From Loripinus fragilis (taxonomy: Eukaryota; Mollusca; Bivalvia; Lucinida; Lucinidae), in the NCBI GenBank assembly GCA_964019695.1, contig OZ026528.1, positions 53,846,495 through 53,910,494 on the forward strand: a stretch of DNA of 64,000 bases, in the 5' to 3' direction. Shown piece after piece: positions 23,701 to 32,128 of this stretch (position 1 is the first letter of the stretch; each line of letters opens with the position of its first letter). The position numbers were made by a program, and so were the translations under genes. The notes beneath the pieces were generated by a model that saw only the letters and a list, made by a program, of their open reading frames with translations, searched no databases and had not been told where the DNA came from.

Positions 23701-26562
23701 TAATGTAGCAACACTGCATTGGCTCTAAGCTCAATGGAAGCGTAGCCCTTTCTAAGTATAATCTTCATGAGCGTAGGCATGTTGCCGCAGCATCATGAGC
23801 ATGGGAGGACAATAATTTCTGTCACATCATGGCAAAATCGCCGAGTTATTAATCTGCCATGCAACTATGCTACTGCTACGCTCTGTCCCATCTTCTGCTA
23901 CGCTCTTCTGCTACACTCTGTCCCATCTTGTTTGGCTCTGTATGCTCTTGCTATGATAATGCCCTTCTGCGGTAACTGTGCTATTTAGCCAGTCCTTGGC
24001 ACTTCTACCATGCTTCCGCTACGCTCTTGGCATTCTGGCCAATATCAGGCCAATATTCAAGTGCTCTGCTGAAGTTAATGTCACTTTTTAGGGCTATTAT
24101 GTTAAGATACATCATTATTAGAAGGAAATTTAAAACTGGAAAATATGGAGGCTGTAAGGCAACACTGTTGTATCTCAACTTACAACAGAACTGACAGCAC
24201 CATATTCAATATTTTCTGAACGCAAAACTGTTGTAAGTCAAGATGCAACAGTGTTGCACTCAAAAAAACTAAGAGAATATGACTTTCTTGATAGCAATAC
24301 AGTTGTATGTTGTATTTCTTTAAATTACTGTTTAAGAATTAAATATTTGTTCAAATAAAATGTATGACCTTATTTCTTAACCTGTATGTCATCAACCATG
24401 TGAATTTCTGTTTGAAATTTCAACAAATAAAAATATGAAATAGTTTTTTGCTTCTCCTGAAAAATTTGCAAAATTGAGTTACTGCAGTATTGCATTCACC
24501 CCACGACTTGTCAGAATGCCACAATGTTGGAAATCTCATGCCATGCATCATTTTCAATGCCATTTTTTCTATGTGAAAATTAAAGGGGTTGCTACATTTG
24601 TATTAGACGAAATGTAAAATGATCTAGAAAATCCTGTGTGATATTATTTACTCACCAACTCCTCTCTGCTTTGATGGCAAAACGTTTTGTTACACACATT
24701 CTGTATCATTTTATGCAGTTAATCCATAGCCTGCAAATACTAATCTAGAATTTTAGAACTTGCTTAGGTAAATTTCTCGCTTTGTACATACAAATATATC
24801 TGTTTATTAACTCCACTTTACAAATTTTATACAGCCAGTTTTAGAACCATATTTGGTAACATATAATACAGTCATCCTATAACTTGTTAATACAAGCTTT
24901 TACACGGGTGGGCATCAGTGGAACTACCGCGAAATCACGGCATATCATCTGCTAATAACCTTTGCAAACAGTTTGGATCGACATCAGGACCGACAAATAG
25001 TCTGTCTTGGTCTGCAATCAAACCATTTGACACTCTGATATTGTTCCTAAAATAAATTTTTGAAAAAAGGTGAGCAGACAACAACAGAATCATGAAAAAT
25101 TATACTGCATCCAATGTTGAAACTGTTTTCCATTTCAGAAGCAGAAGCTTTGAGAAAAGAGACAACACAAAGCGATATAAGCCAAAATGATAAAACCAGT
25201 TTTAATAAAATAGAAGATCAGTTAAGAAAGGCGAAAAAGTCACCTCGTCACAAAGCTGACAGTATCAATGATAAAGTTGACAAAGACCTGCCAGTACCTA
25301 AAGAAATTGTGTACCATGATCCTGGAGTACAAAGAAATCTCAATCATATACTGACAAAAGTCAAAATGAAACTGTCCTCTAAAAACCTCCCTGAAGTGTC
25401 TTTCAATTCTCCGGAACCTGCCACATTTGGAATGATTGACAAACTCTTGGATGATGTGTTTGATTCATTAGATCTCTTAGAAACAACTGTGGCAAGATCA
25501 TATACGTTTTTAGGTGCAAGAGATAAGGAGAAAGCATTAGAATCATATATCATTGAATTTGTCGCCAAGAAACGAAAAATAGAGCTTGAAATAAAGGAAA
25601 AAGAGCAGCAACGTAACAAGTTGTGTCAACATTATAACAAACTAGAAAACATGTGCCGAAATCATAAGACAAGTGTAGATCACCTTACTATTGAAAATGG
25701 GAGGTTAAAAGAAAGCCTCCAAAAATGCACTGAAGAAAATGAAGAAAAGCAAAAGACTATTGATGATCTCCGAAAGCTGATTATTGAGCTGGAAAAGCCG
25801 AGAAAGGGGCGCCAAAGGTTTACAACATGGAAAGTGCATAATGAAAATAATGTTGATGAAATTGCTAGACTACAGAAAGAAAATAAATTACTGAAAGTTG
25901 AAAATGACCATTTGAAACAATCCTTAACTCAGTCTATGGTGCATATGAAATCAGAAAATCTAAAGCAACTTGCAAGGTTGAGAGAAGATCCGCACAATCA
26001 TCACCATGGTGACAATGATGAGTCTGTTAAACCTAAGATCAACCACCATACTACGGGAATAGTGTTTTCAGAATCATCGCAAAATATGCAAGTAAGAGGG
26101 GGGCACTTACATGCAAGTAATGGCCGCCATAGTCCTAACTCTCATGAATATCACAACGATCATAGTAAAGAAACTGAGTATGGTCGTGATAATTCTCCCT
26201 CAGCTAAAGATAAACGAGTGAGATTTAGTGATTACTCTCCAACGAGATACTACAATCTCAGAAAACCTGTTACAGCTTCAATAACATCAGGTGAAACTGT
26301 TAACGGATATGATTCCCAGTCAAGTGTTCATACAAAGACAGCTACAGGCAGACATGTCCCAGATGCGGAGAATGAATCTAATGAACAGCTGGATGATAAA
26401 GGAAATGATAAAGCAAACAAATTCACTAGAAGCAGGTTTGCAAAGTCAATTGGAAGAAACAGGGCTAGGAGGTCTGTGTCACTGAACAACAGTAGCTCCA
26501 ACAGAGATCCGACTAAAATAACCACACAAATCATTAAGAAAACAAGAATTGTTAATAACTGA
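14653..26562 (+). CDS. CARD gene 1: CARD - novel module - coiled-coil protein, 3 exons, 572 aa
   Basis: CDS is join(14653-14793, 16629-16782, 25139-26562), 1,719 bp including TGA. All introns are GT-AG with phases 0 and 1. Residues about 5-95 form a CARD: exon 1 supplies amphipathic helices ending in a GILTEHMVQIVQ-like segment, and exon 2 supplies LLQLLPKRGPEAF and WLADKL, which fit helices 4-6 of CARDs such as caspase-2/CRADD or CARMA proteins. Residues 99-160 are a polar linker. Residues 161-280 hold the module shared with the two downstream paralogues (SPEPATFGMI near 190). Heptad-like Glu/Lys/Leu-rich coiled coil covers about 240-380. The tail is His/Ser/Arg-rich and includes KRVRF at 457-461, a possible PP1 docking motif. 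The start ATG has a purine at -3 and an in-frame stop upstream at 14605-14607. No signal peptide or membrane segment, so probably cytosolic. An immune or apoptotic scaffold role is inferred. RNA data would be needed to exclude extra exons. Confidence 0.85.
14899..15950. mobile_element. Non-autonomous DNA transposon, Harbinger-like, 1,052 bp
   Basis: 22-bp TIRs (aggccctgtcacacta, 20 of 22 matching), flanked by TAA at 14896-14898 and 15951-15953. A 3-bp TAA duplication fits PIF/Harbinger-type insertion. Interior is packed with AACGTATG / AACTTATG / GCGTAC phrases and has no long ORF. It interrupts a copy of the 'aggatcttacatgagtg' repeat, within gene 1 intron 1. Confidence 0.8.
15990..16610. 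other. Gene 1 intron 1 remainder
   Basis: No repeat or gene identified. A 75-codon frame at 16233-16460 has no recognisable features. Confidence 0.4.
16629..16782 (+). CDS. Gene 1 exon 2 (CARD helices 4-6)
   Basis: Follows a pyrimidine-rich stretch and ctacag acceptor. Encodes 51 codons plus one base (phase 1), beginning SRPTDQDKINELLQLL, followed by PKRGPEAF and the WLADKL helix. Donor is g|gtaaat. The DK...LL.LL..RGPEAF...WL pattern is a strong CARD signature and recurs in the same exon of gene 3. Confidence 0.85.
17198..17640. repeat. Left subterminal palindrome array
   Basis: Six to seven units such as gcaacactgttgtatcttca, followed by its inverse tacaacagtgttgc. Variants alternate TACTGCAGTA and CACTGTTGTA cores. 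Confidence 0.8.
18390..21320. repeat. 42-bp minisatellite, about 65-70 units
   Basis: Unit is close to ggttggagatggacaggcag followed by atgtggggttagttggtggaca. Being 14 codons and stop-poor on both strands, it produces long spurious frames repeating GLVGGQVGDGQADM on + and CPPTNPISACPSP on -. Degenerate toward the left edge, most regular at 20150-21250. Confidence 0.95.
21970..23365 (+). mobile_element. Interspersed repeat with CTCACCTGTCAC start and GGGCCCTCTTATT end
   Basis: Starts aagctcacctgtcacagagt, which folds with acaaagtgagctt, and ends gagcgatcaaggtcccatg, ggccctcttatt. The interior carries ~130-bp modules (gatatttggtatgtagc, cacctagtggacctctac, aaattatgcccct). A copy in the opposite orientation lies at 46583-47414. 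Class unknown; the hairpin-like 3' end recalls Helitrons, but no CTRR end was confirmed. Confidence 0.5.
24149..24300. repeat. Right subterminal palindrome units
   Basis: gcaacactgttgtatctcaa, ctgttgtaagtcaagatgca and related units mirror the left array. Confidence 0.75.
24950..25080. repeat. Interspersed repeat (gcaaacagtttgga family)
   Basis: tttgcaaacagtttggatcg, then aaccatttgacactctgat and gtgagcagaca. Better copies at 45682-45830 and 46490-46575 have self-complementary cagtcctgatctgg arms. Confidence 0.6.
25139..26562 (+). CDS. Gene 1 exon 3 (linker, conserved module, coiled coil, tail)
   Basis: Acceptor is ccatttcag. The split codon G|AA gives Glu99, followed by AEALRKETT. Open to TGA at 26560-26562. 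Contains the SPEPATFGMI module, a long charged coiled coil with QQRNKL near its start, a His-rich patch (HNHHHGD) near residues 384-390, and a basic C-terminus. A candidate AATAAA lies at 27009-27014, rather distant. Confidence 0.87.
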
Positions 26563-28680
26563 TCAGGGTTGCCAAGAGCCATCATCAGTTAGTAAAACCT
26601 TGACAACACTACTGACTTTTTGATGCCTTTCAGGGGATTTTCTACCTTTCACTAGGGGCCGAATTTTGGCCCCATTCCCAATAGAAAATAGCCACTTTTA
26701 TTCCCTATTCCATGATTATTTTCCCAATTATAAACTACTCCTTATGAGAGAAACAATTACCCATTTGACATCCCCTAAACATCTTTGTTTTGTCTCCGAC
26801 CAAATTATTTTATTTCATTAATTTTTCCCAATTTTGATATTATGTCTGAGCCTATGCATTAAAAAATAACAACAACAATTTGACTTGGTACCCTGCGAAG
26901 ACTCAGTTCAGTGCAGATATCCACCTAGTCTGATCATATTCATTGCTATGTGCTCAAAGGGGGTACAAGATTTCTTCATGGCCCCAGCTATGACTCTAAT
27001 CCTGAGATAATAAATCTTTTTCATGCTCAATTCAACTGAGCATGACACTAATTATGCTAATAAATGTTAAAATGCCAACTATTGTGCCATTTTAACATTT
27101 ATTAGCATTATAAATGTCAATAATTGTTGGCATTTAAACATGTATAAGTATTATAAATACAACATCTTAAAGTTTAAAAGCAAGAAAGGTCTTTATTTTC
27201 AGCATTTTAGTTTTTATGAGCAGTTGAAATTCTAACTCTCATGCAGTAAAGTTGAGCATGAAATTAAGTTTTATAACCTCAGGGCCAGATGTATGGGCTG
27301 CGTTGGCATGAAGTAAAGACCCTGATTAGGCTGCCCTTTCTAGGCTAACTAGGCCAAATCAAGTAAAATGGATTTTCCCCAACTTCAGTTCAATACCTGT
27401 AATTATGATCAACTTAAATAACCACTATCATATTTACCCTAGTATTTAAGACAGGTTTGCCAGATCAAAGAGTGCAGACCCAGATCAGACTGGTCCTAAA
27501 GAAGCAGTCTGATCAGGGTTTAGACTATCAGTCTGGCAAAATGACTTAAAGAAATTATTCACAATTTTATGCTTAAAAATTGTTGTTTTAGAGAATGTAC
27601 AATATGGCTAATTTTGAACATTATGCATTGCAGAGAGAAAAGAAAGTTGTTTCCAACTATCAAAATTATCTATTTCATTGTTCAGAAGACAAAGTGCTAA
27701 AACAATTTTGCCACATCTGCTTTTAAAAGAGCAGGCTAATAATGTGGGCCTTCATATCTTATAAACTCTTTACTTTAAGTGCTCAATTTTCAAATGAATT
27801 CTTCCAGTTGATGAGCAGGACATAGCCATCCTAGTTATCAATAAATAATTTGTGGAATATAGCAAACAAATGGTCCCTGATCAGACTGCTCCACGGAGCA
27901 GTTTGATCTAGAACTATTTTGTTTGCACATGATCTTCCATCTGTGCAATTTTGTTCTGGTCCTTAAAGAGTTAAAATACATGAAGGACTTTTCACATTGT
28001 ATAAATAAAAAAAATTCTCCAAATGTGTCTGAAGACTTCTGTGAGGCTCACTTTGACTATGAAATAAAGCGCTAGCTACCAGAAGTTTTAAAATAAAGCG
28101 GATATACTTATTATTTTTATAATAAGGTGGATATATTTATAACATTTGCAAAATAAAGCAGCTATGTGAAGCATTGTTATGTTACTTTTGAAGAAAAACA
28201 GGAAGTGGGTGAACAGCCCATGAGGCCACACCAGATGATAATAGCCTCGGATCGATAGAAATTCTCTTCTTGCACACCGGATAAGGATATCTGAGATTTT
28301 ACCCTGGGATAGAAAATCTTATCTTACCCATGCTTAGTATAATAATCCAACCCAGGACGTCTAGTAATGTCATCATGTGAAATTGCAGGGACTTCTAGAA
28401 GCTTATTTTAAAATAAATAAATAAAACAGTGGTGAGCAAGAAAAAGAATCCATTATTCGTGTGAGGGTTGGATAGAAATATCCGTCCCTCAGGATCACCT
28501 TTTGTCACCAATTCAGCAGAAATTCTTATCTTACCCATGTTATTATACCCAGGCTGTCATGTGTGGGCTATTCATTGGATGTATTGGCAGCTATGTTACA
28601 CTTTAATATGAAGCTTTTTTGATGCTGTGTTGCTATGTATTATTTTTGAAGAAAAAAGAGTGGCCCAGTCAATGCAATGA
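26563..28680. other. Intergenic 3' of gene 1
   Basis: AT-rich. Contains a hairpin at 27049-27112 and repeated phrases cttatcttacccatg (28320, 28530). No gene recognised. Confidence 0.5.
27049..27112. repeat. Stem-loop, ~25-bp arms
   Basis: gctaataaatgttaaaatg pairs with cattttaacatttattagc across a short loop. A weaker second pair lies downstream around ccaactattg / caataattgttgg. Confidence 0.8.
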
Positions 28681-28687
28681 GAAAGTG

Positions 28688-28905
28688 AGAAAATCTGTTT
28701 TCGGGGCTTGCGACCAGGTAAGGCTCAAACCAGTCTGCTCAGCTACAATGACTAGCCAGAATATTGAAATTTTACGGGTGGCAGGTGGGGTCATCATTCT
28801 GACCAGAAAGCAACCAACAAAGGAGCTGATCAGACTGTGTGAATGTGCAGGCTGGACTGCGCCTTTGTTGTCCGCATGCAACAGTTAGGTTTCCTTGCCC
28901 CAGGT
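28688..28905. mobile_element. MITE family B, copy 3 (degenerate)
   Basis: gaaaatctgttttcggggct ... caacaaaggagctgatcaga ... ggactgcgcctttgttg; outer ends eroded. Confidence 0.6.
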
Positions 28906-28954
28906 GAACATGTTTTTTATGCATCAATGTTGGCTAGATCCTGAGGGAGGTGTC

Positions 28955-29525
28955 AACGTGAAACCATAGCAACAGGAAGCTAATATAATGACAGATTAGA
29001 TACAAAAGATAAAGGGAGCGCAGGGGCTCAGTGGTAGAGCGCTTGACTCGAGACCAAGGGGCCGCCGGTTCGAGCCTCACCGGCGTCACTGCGTTGTGGT
29101 CCTTGAGCAAGACATTTTTATCCTAGATTAGTACTGGTTCAATCTAGGAAGACCCGTCGTCCCTGTTTAACTGAAAGATTGTTGATGGGACGTAAAGAAT
29201 CAAAACAAACAAACAAACAAACAAAAGATAAACATGAAACCTTAGCAACAGGAAGCCACTATAATGACAGATTAGTTACAAAGATAAACATGAAACCATA
29301 GCAACAGGAAGCCAGTATAATGACAGATTTAAGTAACAAAGATAAACATGAAACCTTAGCAACAGGAAGCCAATATAATGGCAGATTAATTACAAAGATA
29401 AACATGAAACCATAGCAACAGGAAGCCAGTATAATGACAGATTTAAGCAACAAAGATAAACATGAAACCATAGTAACAGGAAGCCAATATAATCACAAAT
29501 TAGATACAAAGATAAACATGAAGCC
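28955..29525. repeat. 56-58-bp minisatellite, array 1 (split by a SINE)
   Basis: Unit reads acaaagataaacatgaaacc then atagcaacaggaagccaata and a short tail. About six units; one is split at 29013/29221 by the SINE. Confidence 0.85.
29014..29220 (+). mobile_element. tRNA-derived SINE (family 1) with 12-bp target duplication
   Basis: Head gggagcgcaggggctcagtg with A box, ggttcgagcctc B box near 29069. Middle ttgagcaagacatttttatc; tail gatgggacgtaaagaatc plus (AAAC)n. Flanked by ACAAAAGATAAA at 29002-29013 and 29221-29232. Insertion is inside a minisatellite unit. Not a functional tRNA gene: the acceptor stem does not close. Confidence 0.9.
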
Positions 29526-29619
29526 TATATAATTAAAACATTGTTTACTGCTCTTTATTGTGTCACAACGTTCCATCAATTATTTCAAAGGAGAGCATGC
29601 ACAAACACAATTTTAGTCA

Positions 29620-30545
29620 AATTTTGAAATTACAAAGTGCTGTGGTTACCGTGAATATAAGGTCAAGGATATTAAAATCTAATTCACTCTTTTCTGTCTC
29701 AAAACAAATTACATGTATCTATGAAAGTTTTGGTGCAGAAAAAAACATTTGGTTCAGAAGACAGAGCTCAGAAAAGGCTGAATATACAGTTTTTTAAGGA
29801 TGATGACCTTGAAATGTGGTAACTTCAGTTTTGTAATGATGATGCCCTTGAAATGAGGTAACCTTGAAAGTTAGGTCAACGTCACCAAATCATATCAACT
29901 CTACATTTTGCCACAATGATAAATACATTAAGTTTAGCTAGAATACATTGTTCAAATCAAGAGATATACATAGACACTATTTTGGTTAAAATGACATTTC
30001 AAAGTGCTGGTGTGACCTTGAAAATTAGGTCAAGATCACCAAAATCTGATCTACTATTCCTCTTCTCCCAACAATGTATCTTTGCAAGCTTGGTGAAAAT
30101 CTATCCACTAGTTTAGAAGATAACTCACGGAAACCATATTTTGGACATTTCAAAGTGCCGGTGTGACCTTGAAAATTAGGTCAAGGTCACCAAAATCTAA
30201 ACTACTATTCCCCTTCTCCCAACAACGTATCTTTGCAAGTTTGGTGAGAATCCATCCACTAGTTCAGAAGATAACAAACAATATTTTGGACATTTCACAG
30301 TGCAGCTGTGACCTTGGAAATAAGGTCAAGGTCACCAAAATCAAATCAACTCTTCCCCTCCTCCCAACAATGCATCAATGCATAGTCTGTTCTGAAGATA
30401 ACACTCAGAAACCATATTTTGGACATTTCAAAGTGCCCCTGTGACCTTGAAAAAAGGTCAAGGTCACCAAAATCTAATCAACTCTTCCCCTCCTCATAAC
30501 AATGTACATGTGCAAGTTTGGTCAAAATTCATCAACTGGTTCAGA
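29620..30545 (+). repeat. ~130-160-bp tandem modules with TCAAGGTCACC
   Basis: Five diverged modules carry gtgaccttgaaaattaggtc, aaggtcaccaaaatctaa, cttctcccaacaatgtatct and a gttcagaagataac end. Short frames within are repeats of each other, not genes. Confidence 0.8.
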
Positions 30546-31105
30546 AGATAATGAAACATGAAACCATAGCAACATGAAGCCAATATAATGACGGATTAGT
30601 TACAAATATAAACATGAAACCATAGCAACAGAAAGCCAATAAAATGACAGATTAGTTACATAGATAAACATGAAAGCATAGCAACTGGAAGCCAATATAA
30701 TGCCAGATTAGTTACAAAGATAAACACGAAACCTTAGCAACCGGAAGCCAATATAATGAGATTAATTACAAAGATTAACATGAAACCATAGCAACAGGAA
30801 GCCAATATAACAACAGATTAGGTACAAAGATAAACATGAAACCTTAGCAACAGGAAGCCAATATAATGGCAGATTAATTACAAAGATTAACATGAAACCA
30901 TGGTAACGGGAAGCCAGTATAATGACAGATTAAAGTTACAAAGATAAACATGAAACCATAGCAACAGGAAGCCAATATAATCGCAAATAAGATACAAAGA
31001 TAAACATGAAACCATAGCAACAGAAAGTCAATATAATGACATATTAGTTTACAAAGATAAACATGAAACCATAGCAACAGAAGTCAATGTGATAACCAAT
31101 AAATT
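30545..31105. repeat. 56-58-bp minisatellite, array 2
   Basis: About ten units of the array-1 repeat resume here, so the TCAAGGTCACC modules sit between two arrays of one satellite. Confidence 0.85.
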
Positions 31106-31336
31106 ACAAACTATATTTTATAAGCGTGACGGTAACGGTAAATGCATTGAGTGAATCGAGGGTCATTACTTAGAGGTTGTGGTACTACTGTAGATTAAGA
31201 TAACGACAGCTTAGAAAATATGAAACCATGCAAGATGCTGATAACTTGTTTACAGATATCAACATAAAAGATTTAAAAATGCATATTTAAAACCAACATT
31301 ATGACAGGTGAATTTCACCCAAAACTGAAACAAATT

Positions 31337-31933
31337 AAACTCTAGTTACATGTTTTTCACATTGCTTTTCGGCGATAACTTCTTTATTTTCAATGTTAGC
31401 AAAATGTGATCACAATGAAAGTTGCACAGGAAAATTAGCGCCAATTTCTCCAAAAGGTCCGAAGTTTGTGGCGCAAACAGACTTTTGTGTACACAGATGA
31501 AGAATTTGCGATAAACAGAATTCAGCCAAAATTTCTAAGTCTTTTATAGACAGGTGACATGCTACTTTTCTCTTATGCACATGCTCCAAAACCGGCTGGC
31601 GGTTTGGAGATAACCCCAGTAGCTTAACGCACGAGTGAACCAGGCGTGATTTCCAATATATTTAAACAAGCAATCCATTGCTTCAGATAGTGAATTAGGG
31701 CGGCCCAATGCAGTTTTTTGACTGATATATCTTTGTTTATTTGAGCTTTGATTAAAAATCTCAAAGAGTGCATCTATGCACAGGGTTAACTGCAGCATCT
31801 TGGATTATGGACCCATTTGGAGAAATTGGCACTAATTTTTCTCTACAACTTTCAACGCGAACACAGTTTGCTAAAATTAGTAATAAAAAAGTTATCCCAA
31901 AAAACAATGTGAAAAACATAAAAACTAGAGTTT
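31337..31933. mobile_element. Foldback element, ~600 bp, ~125-bp arms
   Basis: Left arm aaactctagttacatgtttt ... ccaatttctccaaa; right arm is its imperfect inverse ending aaaaactagagttt. Ends 14 bp before the gene 2 TATA-like box. Confidence 0.8.
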
Positions 31934-31946
31934 ACATACAATATAG

Positions 31947-31954
31947 TATAAAAG
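31947..31954 (+). promoter_or_regulatory. Candidate TATA box of CARD gene 2
   Basis: TATAAAAG lies 40 bp upstream of the gene 2 ATG. With initiation ~30 bp downstream, the 5' UTR would be only ~15-20 nt. It directly abuts the right arm of the foldback at 31337-31933. Position fits but there is no transcript evidence; an AT-rich chance match is possible. Confidence 0.35.
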
Positions 31955-31993
31955 TGAATTCAAATTGAAAATCGATCAATTAAAAATCCAAAT

Positions 31994-32128
31994 ATGAATT
32001 TGGCTCAAAGAACTGCTATAACAGAGATGTATGAAGACTTTCAGAATAATCTGAATATAGATATTGAGTTTCTTGGACCACTGATACAGAGAGCCGTACT
32101 GAAGAATAGCATGGTGGAAAAAATTCAG
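31994..32128 (+). CDS. Gene 2 exon 1 (CARD helices 1-3)
   Basis: 45 codons starting MNLAQRTAITEMY and ending MVEKIQ, then a gtaaga donor, phase 0. The ending matches MVQIVQ of gene 1 and MIDDIK of gene 3. Confidence 0.78.

Larger units (their letters stand above)
17016..24505. mobile_element. 7,490-bp TIR element with subterminal palindromes and internal minisatellite
   Basis: 31-bp TIRs (cgtggggtgaa ... ctgcagtaactca; 29 of 31 matching) flanked by a 4-bp ACTT duplication inside a MITE A copy, so both ends are fixed by an empty-site comparison. The ends carry ~40-bp palindromic units built on TGCAATACTGCAGTA / GCAACACTGTTGTA (17198-17640 and 24149-24300). The interior carries the 42-bp array (18390-21320) and another repeat element (21970-23365). 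No transposase ORF seen, so non-autonomous. Confidence 0.85.
16828..24549. mobile_element. MITE family A, copy 2, split by a 7.5 kb insertion
   Basis: Left part 16828-17015 (gagccgcagcatgagatttt ... gtctacactt). Right part 24506-24549 (acttgtcagaatgccaca ... atctcatgccatgcatc). Joined without one ACTT they match intact copies at 10181 and 46664. Outer flanks are both ATTT. Confidence 0.85.

Noticed and set aside
25114..25138. Start of gene 1 at the frame upstream of exon 3
   Set aside because: The upstream codons are the intron 3' end (ttttccatttcag), start at a non-ATG codon, and the protein would lack its CARD.
29028..29090. tRNA gene
   Set aside because: A and B boxes are present, but the acceptor stem does not pair and the sequence continues into a shared SINE tail with a 12-bp target duplication. 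It is a tRNA-derived SINE.
30163..30444. 93-codon frame with repeated KIRSRSPKS
   Set aside because: Translation of the tandem TCAAGGTCACC modules.
28957..31105. CRISPR array
   Set aside because: Units are contiguous 56-58-bp satellites without unique spacers, and the DNA is eukaryotic.
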